A stretch of DNA of 64,000 nt, from NCBI GenBank assembly GCA_002695005.1, contig NZNT01000019.1, positions 1 to 64,000 on the forward strand, written 5' to 3'. This DNA is from Maritimibacter sp. (GTDB lineage: Bacteria; Pseudomonadota; Alphaproteobacteria; Rhodobacterales; Rhodobacteraceae). Of the stretch, positions 1 to 8,509 are shown piece after piece. Position 1 is the stretch's first letter. Each line of letters begins with the position of its first letter. The notes under the pieces are model-generated. The model was not told the DNA's origin, searched no databases, and saw nothing but the letters and a program-made list of their open reading frames with translations. Both the position numbers and the translations under genes were made by a program.

Positions 1-53
1 ATTGATTTCGTAATGGAGGGTTTCTGGCTCATCGTAACCGCCAAGGAGTGGAG

Positions 54-365
54 ATGAGACAGAAACCCGGAAGACAGAAAGAGCCCGCCGAGAAAGTCGG
101 CGGCGCCATAGGAGGGGTAATCGGGCTCCTCATTGTTATCGTGATTGGGGCCATTGTCGGATGGCTCGCGAGCCTGATCGTGAAAGGCAGCGGTTCAGGC
201 CTCCTAATGGACGTGATCTTCGGAATCGGTGGGTCGATCCTCGCAGGCTACGTCCTGCCCCTCGTCGGCATCAATTTGGGCGGTTGGGCCGGCTCGTTCA
301 TCGCGGCCCTCGTCGGTGCAATCATACTTATCCTGATTGTCCGGCTGATCCGCAAAGGAGCTTGA
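54..365 (+). CDS. GlsB/YeaQ/YmgE-type small membrane protein
   Basis: About 103 residues. A short charged N-terminus (Lys/Arg/Glu-rich) is followed by three hydrophobic stretches rich in Gly, Ile, Val and Leu. The pattern IGGVIGLLIVI, then GWLASLIVKGSG, then FGIGGSILAGYVLPLVGI is typical of the transglycosylase-associated / GlsB-YeaQ-YmgE stress-response membrane family, which are small inner-membrane proteins of unclear mechanism. I prefer the ATG at 54 over the GTG at 48 because AAGGA at 43-47 is a good ribosome site for 54 and overlaps the other start. It heads a run of four same-strand genes coding for small membrane or secreted proteins. Confidence 0.8.
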   Translation: MRQKPGRQKEPAEKVGGAIGGVIGLLIVIVIGAIVGWLASLIVKGSGSGLLMDVIFGIGGSILAGYVLPLVGINLGGWAGSFIAALVGAIILILIVRLIRKGA

Positions 366-413
366 TGATCAGGCCGTATGACGCCGCAAGACTACTTAGA
401 AAGGACGCAAATA

Positions 414-1316
414 ATGCAGGGCCATTTCAGGACCAGATTTCCAACTCTATGGAGCGCCCTTATCATCTCGTTGCTCGGCACGATGAGTTCCGCTCAGACG
501 CCGTCGCTCATGCAAGATGCCTGTGCCCGCGCTGCGCAAACCTATTTCCACGACTACACCGCCAAGTCCAACATGACCTACAACGGCACGCGCACCGACG
601 GTACCCAAGCAATCAATGGTCGCATCTTCCTCGAGACCCGGTTCGAGGACGTGGCATGCTCTTTCGATCGCAGCGGTCGGCAGATGGTCGAGTTCTTTGC
701 CGAGGGTCAATACCAGCCGGCGATGGTCCATACGAGTACCGGCACCAACACGACCGTGACAGGCGTGTCCGCGAACGACATCCTGAACGTGCGTAGCGGA
801 CCGGGCGTCAGGTACAAAGTCGTGGGGGCTCTCGGGAACGGGTCGCGCGTGCGCATGCTTGACTGCGCGATGCAAGGCAATGCGCGCTGGTGCCAGATCG
901 AAATGCTGACGGACATGCGCGAACGCGGCTGGGTAAATGCCCGCTACCTCTCCACTGGAGCGGCGGTTCAACAACCCAGCCCGCCTGCTGCCGATGTCGG
1001 CGGAACGACGACAGAGCGTGTGCGGTTCGTCTCAGGCACTTCTGGTGCCGAGTTATCTGGTGCTCTGCCCCCGGGAGCGTCCCGCCGTTATGAGCTGGGT
1101 GCCAGCGCGCGACAGATGCTGAACGTTCGCCTGTCTCCGAACAGGTCCGGCCTGTCGTACCAGATATTCAATCCCGACCGCTCGTCGCTCGTGTCCCAGA
1201 TACCCGCGTCTCAGCCTTATCGAGGGCAGCTCTGGCAGACCGGCGATCATGTGATCGAGGTCATCAATCGCTCCAACCGCAGACTGAACTACAAAGTCGA
1301 GGTCTGGATCCGCTGA
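414..1316 (+). CDS. Secreted SH3-domain protein
   Basis: About 300 residues. The start at 414 is preferred over 378 because it follows AAGGACG at 401 and begins a signal peptide (hydrophobic LWSALIISLLG, Ala-Gln cleavage region near residue 27). A bacterial SH3 (SH3b) domain is encoded at roughly 757-945: VSANDILNVRSGPGVRY is the classic core, ending in GWVNARYL. The C-terminal third (1015-1313) has the layout ALPPGASRRYELGA ... HVIEVINRS, like the beta-sandwich domains annotated as inhibitor of g-type lysozyme in related proteins. Likely periplasmic and possibly cell-wall binding; no catalytic motif is seen. The same two domain types recur in the larger protein at 2032-4056. Confidence 0.7.
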   Translation: MQGHFRTRFPTLWSALIISLLGTMSSAQTPSLMQDACARAAQTYFHDYTAKSNMTYNGTRTDGTQAINGRIFLETRFEDVACSFDRSGRQMVEFFAEGQYQPAMVHTSTGTNTTVTGVSANDILNVRSGPGVRYKVVGALGNGSRVRMLDCAMQGNARWCQIEMLTDMRERGWVNARYLSTGAAVQQPSPPAADVGGTTTERVRFVSGTSGAELSGALPPGASRRYELGASARQMLNVRLSPNRSGLSYQIFNPDRSSLVSQIPASQPYRGQLWQTGDHVIEVINRSNRRLNYKVEVWIR

Positions 1317-1354
1317 CAAACTCAACAGAAAAGACTGATCAAGAAGGAAGCTGA

Positions 1355-1663
1355 ATGCAGAATATTGAAAGATGGATGATTGGTGGCGTGGCTCTGCTCG
1401 CGCTCGCTGCCTGCGACGACACGATGACCGGCTCGGCAGATACCGGTCTGAGCGGCACGCAAGCGCAGTTCACCGCGATGGAAGCGCCATGTACCAGCCA
1501 AGCCGCCCGTCTTACTGGCGCATCAGCCGCGTCAGTCACGGTCCTCGACCAAATCCAGACGGGCGGCGGTCCTATCCTGACGCTCGCGGCTGGCGGCTCG
1601 AACTATACCTGTCGCCTCGAGGCAGATGGCTCCGTCACCGTGTTCAGCGAATTCGCGAACTGA
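1355..1663 (+). CDS. Small putative lipoprotein
   Basis: 102 residues. The N-terminus MQNIERWMIGGVALLALAAC is a lipoprotein signal with lipobox LAAC (Cys20), so the mature protein is probably lipid-anchored in the outer membrane or periplasm. The remainder is small, Thr/Ala/Gly-rich and carries two further Cys (residues near 48 and 88) that could form a disulfide. AGAAGGAAG at 1341 provides the ribosome site. It lies 38 bases after the SH3 protein gene and 19 bases before the next small membrane protein, probably in one transcription unit. I do not recognise a family. Confidence 0.65.
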   Translation: MQNIERWMIGGVALLALAACDDTMTGSADTGLSGTQAQFTAMEAPCTSQAARLTGASAASVTVLDQIQTGGGPILTLAAGGSNYTCRLEADGSVTVFSEFAN

Positions 1664-1682
1664 GAGAGCCAAGGGGATTTTT

Positions 1683-1955
1683 GTGAACCGGACGTGCCGC
1701 ATCGTCATCAACTTGTTCGCAATCGCGTACCTCGTTGCTCTCGTCTTGTTGGCTATCGGCACGTTCGGATTGCTGGGTCAAGAAGAGGACCCGCTCTCTG
1801 GCGTCTTTCTTCTGCCCCTGGGTTTGCCGTGGAACCTTATGATCGATCCCGGCGACGGCAGGGCGCTGGTGTGGGTTGCCATACTAGCGCCGCTCGTCAA
1901 TGTTGCGATCCTGATCGTGCTTTGCCGCTTCATCGGCAAGAGGAGAGCGTCATGA
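1683..1955 (+). CDS. Small integral membrane protein, unknown
   Basis: 90 residues from a GTG at 1683, placed 7 bases after AAGGGGA (1670-1676). An upstream ATG at 1626 lies inside the preceding gene and would add a non-conserved, polar extension. Two or three hydrophobic segments are visible: VINLFAIAYLVALVLLAIG, a middle LPLGLPWNLM region, and LAPLVNVAILIVLCRFIG, with a basic C-terminus. No family recognised. It probably belongs to the same operon as its neighbours. Confidence 0.6.
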   Translation: MNRTCRIVINLFAIAYLVALVLLAIGTFGLLGQEEDPLSGVFLLPLGLPWNLMIDPGDGRALVWVAILAPLVNVAILIVLCRFIGKRRAS

Positions 1956-2031
1956 ACGCTCTGCCTTGTCCACCAAACATCACGTCGTGTGCCCGGCCGT
2001 CTCCGGGCGTCATTTCAACGAAGGACCAACC

Positions 2032-4056
2032 ATGAGAATTTTGCTATTTCGCATCCTGCTCGCCCTGACGATGGGCTTGCCTGTCGCCGGGCCATCTTTC
2101 GCCCAAGTCGACGATCTGACCCACCGGCTCCACTTCGGCGGTTGGTCCGGGGTCGTAAAGGAAGGCACTATCAAGGGCCGGCGTACCATCACGTACGACG
2201 TTTCGGCCGAGCGGGGACAGACGTTGACCGTGCGGCTGTATTCCGACAACTCCGCGACCTATTTCAACGTATACGCCCCCGGCGACGGGCCGGGAGACGC
2301 GGTGCTCGCGAACAGCAGCCTCGTGTCCAACATGGTGCCAGACGTCAACGAATTCACGGCGGAACTCCCGGAGACTGGCACCTATCGCGTTTCCGTCTAC
2401 CTGTTTCGCGCTGCTGCGCGTGCAGGCGAGCCATCCAACTTTTCCGTGGAATTCGACCTTGTCGAACCATCGGTCGCCAGCAATCCGAGCGCCGACTACG
2501 CGATGTTTCAGGTGCGCACGCGATCCACGGGAGGCCACCTCAATGTGCATTCGGGCCCATCCGAGGACTCCCCGCGCGTCGGTCGTTTCCCAAACGGCTC
2601 ATTGCTTCGCAATATCGGCGGATGCAGCGCGAATGAAGGCCGTGACTGGTGCGAGGTCATGGCAGACGGTGGCGGACTCGTGGGGTTTGTCGCACGCAGC
2701 TTTCTCGCCGGGGTGACAGAGCATCACGACCCCGGCGTCACACAGCCGCAGGCAAGCTTTTCCAGTATGGCGGCGAACCCGACCGTTCGCCGCACCATCA
2801 ACGCGGCTTCCGAGTTTTTCCATGTCCACCTCGCGCATCCGGACGCACATCTGAATATCCATGCCTCGCCTTCAGCCGCTTCGCCACTGATTGGCCGGCT
2901 CATGGACGGCACCGACCTGCGAAACATGGGCGGCTGCGTCGAAAGCGAAGGGCGGGCCTGGTGCGATGTCATGATGGCCGGCGGTGGTACTTCCGGCTGG
3001 GTCGCTGCGGCATACCTGCGCGACGGACAGTCCCCTGCCACTCATGTTGTGCCTCCGACCATGCAGCGCACAGCGCAACAGGCACCTGCGGCGACGGCAC
3101 CGACCGCTGCCTCCGACTATTGGCGCGTCGCGCTCAATCGTTCGGGAAGCAGCCTCAGGGTCCATACCAATCCATCGACGTCGGCCCCGATTGTTGGTCG
3201 GTTCCATGACCGCGCGGTCTTGAAGAACGTCGGCGGATGCCTTGTCCATCAGGGGCGCGAATGGTGCAATGTAAGTTCGGTTTCGGGTGCAGTGTCTGGC
3301 TGGGTCTCGACCGACTTTATCGAGCCGACGTCTGAGCCGGGTATGGCCACCATCGACACGCCAGCGGCCATTCCCACTGCGTCCGGCCCCAGCTACGACG
3401 GAACCGGCGAGATCCAATGCACAGCGGATCGCGACGCACCTGATGCGACCTGCACCTACGGCGTGGTTCAAGAGGGCACCGGCAACGGCTATCTTCAGAT
3501 CACTTCGCCCGGCTACGGCATGCGCTCGATCTCCTTCGAACATGGCCGCCCAGCCTATTTCGACAAGTCGCAGGCTGACGGCGACATCCAGATGCGCGCC
3601 AATCTCGACGGTGACAACTGGATCGTCTTCATCGGCGACGCCCGGTTCGTGATCCCTTCGGCATTGTTCTCAACCGGAGATCAGACGGGCATGGCGACAC
3701 AATTGCCCCTTGCACCGGGCGAGGCGCCAGTGGCCGAATCCGAAGACGCGATGGTTCCCGGCACAGATTTCAACGCAACCTCAATGATTCCTTGCGTGCG
3801 TGATCGGGATGCGGCGGATGCCTCATGTGAGGCTGGCGTCGTGCGAGAAGGAAACGGAAATGGGTATGTCCAAGTGACCTGGCCCGATGGCGGCGAACGG
3901 GTGATCTTCTTCGAAAACGGGACGCCCGTCAGTTATGACCAATCGCAGGCGGATGGCGATGCCGAGATGACCGTTACACGCGACGGCGATACCTTCGTTG
4001 TCTTCGTTGGCGAAGCGCGGTTCTCAGTCCCCGAGGCACTTCTGATCGGCGGATAA
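2032..4056 (+). CDS. Secreted protein with three SH3b domains and two C-terminal repeats
   Basis: 674 residues from the ATG at 2032, which follows AAGGA at 2021-2025 and starts a clear signal peptide (ILLFRILLALTMGLP, cleavage after SFAQ). Domain order: an N-terminal beta-sandwich like the g-type lysozyme inhibitor group (GRRTITYDVSAERGQTLTV ... TGTYRVSVYLF), then three SH3b-like modules encoded near 2506-2715, 2818-3024 and 3118-3324. Each has the pattern LNVHSGPS / GRF / GGC / G..WCEV / GWV. Two copies of an about 85-residue repeat follow (3415-3675 and 3790-4047), both starting IxCxxDRDAxDAxC and containing SQADGD and VFxGxARFxxPxAL. The architecture suggests a periplasmic binding protein; no enzyme motif is seen. 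Confidence 0.7.
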   Translation: MRILLFRILLALTMGLPVAGPSFAQVDDLTHRLHFGGWSGVVKEGTIKGRRTITYDVSAERGQTLTVRLYSDNSATYFNVYAPGDGPGDAVLANSSLVSNMVPDVNEFTAELPETGTYRVSVYLFRAAARAGEPSNFSVEFDLVEPSVASNPSADYAMFQVRTRSTGGHLNVHSGPSEDSPRVGRFPNGSLLRNIGGCSANEGRDWCEVMADGGGLVGFVARSFLAGVTEHHDPGVTQPQASFSSMAANPTVRRTINAASEFFHVHLAHPDAHLNIHASPSAASPLIGRLMDGTDLRNMGGCVESEGRAWCDVMMAGGGTSGWVAAAYLRDGQSPATHVVPPTMQRTAQQAPAATAPTAASDYWRVALNRSGSSLRVHTNPSTSAPIVGRFHDRAVLKNVGGCLVHQGREWCNVSSVSGAVSGWVSTDFIEPTSEPGMATIDTPAAIPTASGPSYDGTGEIQCTADRDAPDATCTYGVVQEGTGNGYLQITSPGYGMRSISFEHGRPAYFDKSQADGDIQMRANLDGDNWIVFIGDARFVIPSALFSTGDQTGMATQLPLAPGEAPVAESEDAMVPGTDFNATSMIPCVRDRDAADASCEAGVVREGNGNGYVQVTWPDGGERVIFFENGTPVSYDQSQADGDAEMTVTRDGDTFVVFVGEARFSVPEALLIGG

Positions 4057-4067
4057 CCTGAAAATAC

Positions 4068-4094
4068 GGGCCCCGGTATATCTGGCCGGGGTCC
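4068..4094 (+). terminator. Possible transcription terminator hairpin
   Basis: GGGCCCCGG at 4068-4076 pairs with CCGGGGTCC at 4086-4094 (one mismatch) across a 9-base loop, 12 bases after the stop codon at 4056. There is no strong T-run, so this is a candidate only. Confidence 0.4.
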
Positions 4095-4212
4095 GATCCA
4101 GAAATCGAAACGTGCGCGTTCAGACGGCCTGACACCAACAGCTCTAGCTCGCAGTGGGCTTGTCTGAGGCACTTGGCTTGAGGCGGGGCAGGGCGCTGGC
4201 CAGGTTTGAAGC

Positions 4213-4420
4213 ATGCCCAAGCCAAGTCCATTCCGCTACTGCAAGGCTTCGCCAGGGATCCGGTTGGCGGTGATGCTATTCGTTCGGTTTTAGCTTTCGC
4301 TCCGCACCGTCGAAGACCTCCTGCATGAGCACGGGATTGACGTGAGCCACAAGACGGTCCGATATTTGTGGCGTCGGTTCGGGCCAGTGTTTGCCACCGA
4401 AATCAAGAAGTGCCGGGTTC
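4213..4420 (+). pseudogene. Decayed IS6-family transposase, N-terminal remnant
   Basis: Reading from the ATG at 4213 gives MPKPSPFRYCKASPGIRLAV, a hydrophobic turn, an in-frame TAG at 4291-4293, then LSLRTVEDLLHEHGIDVSHK and TVRYLWRRFGPVFATEIKK. This matches from memory the start of IS6-type transposases of alphaproteobacteria (zinc-finger-like start, then the helix-turn-helix segment VEDLL.ERGIDVSHETVR). After about 4420 the similarity stops before the DDE catalytic core, so it is a dead, truncated copy. No terminal inverted repeats were recognised. The rest of 4095-4673 holds nothing I can identify. Confidence 0.75.
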
Positions 4421-4673
4421 TAGGCATCCGGTCCAACAGCGGGAAACGTGTTTGTCGGTTGTCAGAGAAGTATCCAAAACGCGCCGACTGGCGCTGCACT
4501 TGCGAAAAGAAACGGTCTTCGACAGACTGACACTCAACCAATTGGATATGAACGTCTCCGCCGCTCACCATCCATATGGAGTCTTTGATGGTCTGGCCTG
4601 GTGACCCGGATGCACCTCGTTTGGATCATGGGCGCGAAGACCGGGCGATGTCACTGACGCAAAGGAGCGATCC

Positions 4674-5249
4674 ATGCGATTTCTGATGGTCCTGAGTGCA
4701 TGCCTGTTTTCAGGCGCAACGATGGCACAAGCGCAGGAACCGGAGGATGTGGTTTGCCAGTTGACCGCGGAGGATTGGGCCGTCTTCTCCGATGCCTTCG
4801 AAGGAACCTGGAGTGCCAACAATATGGCCGGTTTCTCTCGGATCGGGTCAATGGCTATGCCGATCCCCCCAAGTCCGCCCGAGACTGTGACGGTGACCCC
4901 GCAGGGCGACGGGTCGCTTCATGTGACCCAAGCCGGCTATCCCGTGACGTTTGAATTCGAACCCGTTCTGAACGACGAGCGCTGGTTGTTCGAGGATTCG
5001 GATATCACCGACAAGCTGCCCGGACCGATTTTGAATGACGAGGATTTGGCGCTTTTGGTCGGTTGCCCCAACGAAGACCTCCCTCGGTTGATAGCTCAGC
5101 ACACCGTCGAAACCCCTGAAGGGGATTTCGATTTCACTTACTATCTCATGATCACAAGCGCAGACGCGCTTTATGGTCTTCTCAAAGGCATTTCGGTCAC
5201 TCCGAACGGCACAATCGAAGCTTGGCGCTCGATCAGTCTAACACGTTGA
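4674..5249 (+). CDS. Secreted protein of unknown function
   Basis: 191 residues with a signal peptide (MRFLMVLSACLFSGATMAQA) and a good ribosome site, AAAGGAG, just upstream of the ATG. The mature part is acidic, with two Cys (ahead of QLTAEDW and in LVGCPNED) and beta-rich segments such as TVTPQGDGSLHVTQAGYPV. No family recognised. It stands alone between the IS6 remnant and the oxidoreductase gene. Confidence 0.65.
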   Translation: MRFLMVLSACLFSGATMAQAQEPEDVVCQLTAEDWAVFSDAFEGTWSANNMAGFSRIGSMAMPIPPSPPETVTVTPQGDGSLHVTQAGYPVTFEFEPVLNDERWLFEDSDITDKLPGPILNDEDLALLVGCPNEDLPRLIAQHTVETPEGDFDFTYYLMITSADALYGLLKGISVTPNGTIEAWRSISLTR

Positions 5250-5355
5250 ACACGGGCCAAGGCGGTGACAGTCTGGAGCTCAAGTGGCGCTTTCGGTTCA
5301 CTCGGGAGGCCAACAGTTTATTTTCGTCGAACACCTGAACTTTGGAGGTTTCGCT

Positions 5356-6462
5356 ATGGCGACCACGGGCAAGCAACTGTTTACGACACTGGAAGCGGAC
5401 GGAACCCTGACCGTTGCGCTCGAGGGCGTGACCCATCCGGATCCGACCGGCAACCAGGTGTTGGTGAAAATGGAAGCTGCACCGATCAATCCGTCGGACC
5501 TTGCCATTCTGGTCGGTGCGGCCGACGTGAAAAACGCGAGCTATTCGCCCGGGAAATTCGTGGCGTCTGTGCCTGAGCCGTTCAATACGGGGTCCAAGGC
5601 ACGGCACGGGCTCAAGCTGCCTGCCGGGAACGAAGGGGCCGGCACCGTTGTCGCCGCCGGTGACGGTGCCAAAAAACTGGTGGGACAGCGGGTGTCCTGC
5701 GTTCCGGGCAATGCCTACAGCCAGTACTGTATCGCCGATGCTGCCATGTGCCTGCCCCTCGGCGATCACTCGGCCGAGGATGGCGCGAGCGCCTTCGTCA
5801 ATCCCATGACGGCTTTGGGGTTTGCCGAGAATGCCAAAAGGGACGGGCAAGATGCGATCTTGCACACCGTCGGGGCATCCAACCTTGGCCAGATGCTGAC
5901 GCGCATCTGCAACGAAGACGGCTTGGGCCTGGTCAATATCGTGCGCAAGGACAGTCAGGCAGACTTGCTTGCCGGGCTTGGGTCCACGCATATCGTCAAC
6001 TCTTCGCATGAGGATTTCATGGCCCGGCTGAGCGCCGCGATCGCGGACACCGGCGCCTTTTACGGCTTCGATCCGATTGGTGGCGGCAAGATGGTCGACA
6101 ATGCCTTCAAGGCGATGGAGCAGGTCGCCGTGAGCCAGATGACGGAATATTCGCGCTACGGCTCGAACCAGCCGAAACGCATGTTCATTTATGGACGTCT
6201 TGATACCGGTCTGACGACGTTGTCACCGAGCTACGGCTTTGGCTGGACACTCTCGGGTTGGCTGCTGTTTCCCTTTCTCCAATCAGCCGGAGGAGACGCC
6301 GTCAGCCGCATGCGCAAACGTGTGCTCGAGGGCCTCACGACCACCTTTGCGAGTCAGTACAAGAAGCGGGTCAATCTCGAAGAGATGCTGACCAAAGAGG
6401 CTATCACGGATTACCGCGCGATGAAGACGGGGGAGAAGTATCTCGTGACGCCTTGGTCGTGA
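5356..6462 (+). CDS. MDR-family NAD(P)H:quinone oxidoreductase / zinc-independent alcohol dehydrogenase
   Basis: 368 residues from the ATG at 5356, 7 bases after GGAGGT (5344-5349); the upstream in-frame extension from 5284 lacks this support. The N-terminal GroES-like half shows VLVKMEAAPINPSDLAIL and GNEGAGTVVAAGDGAKKLVG, the usual MDR pattern, without the catalytic zinc Cys-His set. The cofactor half has AILHTVGASNLGQMLTRI, where the normal AxGxxG nucleotide loop reads VGASNLG. Likely a cytosolic NADPH-dependent reductase of quinones or enones; the substrate cannot be told. It is followed by a perfect inverted repeat that may end transcription. Confidence 0.75.
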   Translation: MATTGKQLFTTLEADGTLTVALEGVTHPDPTGNQVLVKMEAAPINPSDLAILVGAADVKNASYSPGKFVASVPEPFNTGSKARHGLKLPAGNEGAGTVVAAGDGAKKLVGQRVSCVPGNAYSQYCIADAAMCLPLGDHSAEDGASAFVNPMTALGFAENAKRDGQDAILHTVGASNLGQMLTRICNEDGLGLVNIVRKDSQADLLAGLGSTHIVNSSHEDFMARLSAAIADTGAFYGFDPIGGGKMVDNAFKAMEQVAVSQMTEYSRYGSNQPKRMFIYGRLDTGLTTLSPSYGFGWTLSGWLLFPFLQSAGGDAVSRMRKRVLEGLTTTFASQYKKRVNLEEMLTKEAITDYRAMKTGEKYLVTPWS

Positions 6463-6477
6463 CGGTGCGCCACCGAA

Positions 6478-6502
6478 GTGACCCTGATCCAATCAGGGTC
6501 AC
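6478..6502. terminator. Perfect 11-bp inverted repeat after the MDR gene
   Basis: GTGACCCTGAT (6478-6488) and ATCAGGGTCAC (6492-6502) are exact inverted copies around CCA. The position, 15 bases after the stop codon at 6462, fits a terminator hairpin. No T-run follows, so an operator-type palindrome is the alternative. Confidence 0.5.
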
Positions 6503-6856
6503 AATGGACCGCTTGGAATGGCGATACCCCGTGTTGCGGGCGGACATTGGCCCTCGGCCCCAGGCGGGAAGGATGGCTCGCCGTGTCGGATGGCGAAGTT
6601 GGCAAGCTCGGTCATTGAGTGGCCGCGCCTTAGCGCCTCGTGATCGGCATTGTCGCCTTCCATGGTTCCGCGCTAGCCATCCGGTGCTTTGTCGGCATAG
6701 CTGAAGACGCAGGCCGTATGGTTTGCCAGCTGTCGCAGGGCTATCCCGTTGATGTAAGTCCGATCAACGGTCAGTAAATGACTGGCTCTGAGTGAGCGCT
6801 TTTCCCGGACTTGCCATGAACGCCCTCCGGCGGCACCATCAAAGGGTCTTTGTCGC
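6503..6856. other. Non-coding stretch, nothing recognised
   Basis: About 350 bases between the inverted repeat and the ribosome site of the CoA-ligase gene. Short open frames on both strands here have no ribosome sites and no recognisable protein features. The promoter of the polyketide-cluster ligase should lie here but no clear -35/-10 pair stands out. Confidence 0.4.
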
Positions 6857-6868
6857 AAGGGGGCGCGG

Positions 6869-8509
6869 ATGCTGGGGCCGAGTGGTCATGTCGATACGTT
6901 CTGCAGGGACAACCTCCCGGCAGCCGCCAACTGGCCGGACCTGATCAACCTCCCGACCTACCCCGACCATGTGAATGCGGGCGTGGAATTGTCCAACGCC
7001 CTTGTTGCCGCCGGTCACGGAGACCGGATCGCGCTGCGCGGCGCGGAGGACGTCTACACCTATGGCGAACTCGCGGTCTGGTCGGACCGGATCGCGCAAC
7101 GCCTCGTGGACGACCTGAGCCTCGTGTCCGGCAATCGGGTGATGGTTTTCGGTGCCAACACGCCCGCGCTCGTCGCCCACTGGCTGGGTGTATTCAAGGC
7201 CGGGGGCGTCGTCGTCGCAGCCATGCCGATGCTGCGCGCCGGAGAGCTTTGCGAGATCATCTCGAAAGCCGCTGTGTCCCATGTCGTCTGCGATGCGCGC
7301 CTTGTGGGCGAGATCGACGCCGCGGTCGCAATGTCCGGCCGGCGGATTTCCGTTCTCTCCTTCGACGCCAGGGGGCGGGAAGGGGGGACCGGCGAGGCCG
7401 ATAGGGAGCCCCCTCGGCCCGCCGTAGCAGCGCCCACGGGGCGCGATGACGTGGCCTTGATCGCGTTCACCTCCGGGTCGACGGGCAATCCCAAGGCGGC
7501 GATGCATTTTCATCGGGACATTCTGTCCATGGCGGACGGGTATGCACGCGACGTGCTCGCGATGTCTGCGGATGATATCTGCATCGGGACACCACCTGTC
7601 GCCTTCGCATACGGTTTCTGTGGGCTCGTCGCTTATCCGCTCCGCAACGCGGCCTGCGCGGTATTGCGCGACGATCTCTCCGTGGACGCCTTGCCACAGG
7701 CGATCGCGCACCACCGCGCCACCGTTCTTTTCTCCGGTCCAACCGCCTATCGCAAGATGCTCGCGACGGGTCTGTCCGGGGCAAACCAGTCCTCCCTGCG
7801 CGTTGCGGTGTCGGCCGGTGAGACGCTGACGGCGCAGACACAGGATGCCTGGACCGACGCCGTGAGGGTGCCGATCCTCGATGCCATCGGTTCGACCGAG
7901 ATGCTGTCGTTCTTCCTCACCAACCGCATCGGGGACAGCATCGCCGGAACCACCGGCCGCCCGGTCGAGGGCTACGAGGTTCGGATCGTGGACGAGGCCA
8001 TGCGAACGCTTCCCCGAAACACGCGCGGACGCTTGGCCGTTCGGGGCCTTACCGGCTGCCGCTACCTCGCGGATGGGCGGCAGGAGGAAACCGTGCGGGA
8101 TGGCTGGACCTTGACTGGCGACATCTTCCTCGAGGACGATGACGGGCGCTTCCACTGTTTCGGCCGGGCGGACGACATCATCCTGTCCGCGGGCTACAAC
8201 ATCGCCGGGGCCGAGGTCGAAGCGGCGTTGGCCAGCCACGCCGCCGTGCAGGAATGCGCGGTCATCGGCGTTCCGGACGACGAACGCGGTCAGATTGTGG
8301 AGGCTGTCGTCGTTCTGAACGCGGGGTGGCATGCTGATGACGCAACGGCCGAAAGCCTGCAGGCGCATACGAAGGAAGAGATCGCGCCCTACAAGTATCC
8401 ACGCTCGATCCGCTTCGCCGATGTTCTGCCCAAGACGCCTTCGGGCAAGATCCAGCGCTTCCGTCTGCGCCCTAGCGAAGATGCAGCATCGGCCTCCGGA
8501 GCTGCGTGA
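6869..8509 (+). CDS. Aryl/acyl-CoA ligase (2-aminobenzoate / benzoate-CoA ligase type)
   Basis: 546 residues from an ATG 5 bases after AAGGGGG (6857-6863). An ANL-superfamily adenylate-forming enzyme that would activate a carboxylic acid with ATP to an acyl-adenylate and then the CoA thioester. Motifs seen: P-loop FTSGSTGNPKA (near residue 200), GSTEMLSFF core, GDIFLEDDDGRFHCFGRADD hinge with its Asp/Arg, and the C-terminal catalytic lysine in PKTPSGKIQR. The N-terminus MLGPSGHVDTF ... LPAAANWPDL resembles 2-aminobenzoate-CoA ligases and the benzoate-CoA ligase clade. Its place beside the megasynthase suggests it supplies a starter or a tailoring acyl group. Its 3' end overlaps the convergent GNAT gene by 38 bases. 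Confidence 0.8.
   Translation: MLGPSGHVDTFCRDNLPAAANWPDLINLPTYPDHVNAGVELSNALVAAGHGDRIALRGAEDVYTYGELAVWSDRIAQRLVDDLSLVSGNRVMVFGANTPALVAHWLGVFKAGGVVVAAMPMLRAGELCEIISKAAVSHVVCDARLVGEIDAAVAMSGRRISVLSFDARGREGGTGEADREPPRPAVAAPTGRDDVALIAFTSGSTGNPKAAMHFHRDILSMADGYARDVLAMSADDICIGTPPVAFAYGFCGLVAYPLRNAACAVLRDDLSVDALPQAIAHHRATVLFSGPTAYRKMLATGLSGANQSSLRVAVSAGETLTAQTQDAWTDAVRVPILDAIGSTEMLSFFLTNRIGDSIAGTTGRPVEGYEVRIVDEAMRTLPRNTRGRLAVRGLTGCRYLADGRQEETVRDGWTLTGDIFLEDDDGRFHCFGRADDIILSAGYNIAGAEVEAALASHAAVQECAVIGVPDDERGQIVEAVVVLNAGWHADDATAESLQAHTKEEIAPYKYPRSIRFADVLPKTPSGKIQRFRLRPSEDAASASGAA

Noticed and set aside
6839-8368. 509-codon minus-strand frame over the CoA ligase gene
   Set aside because: Antisense to a clear ANL enzyme; the product lacks any domain pattern.
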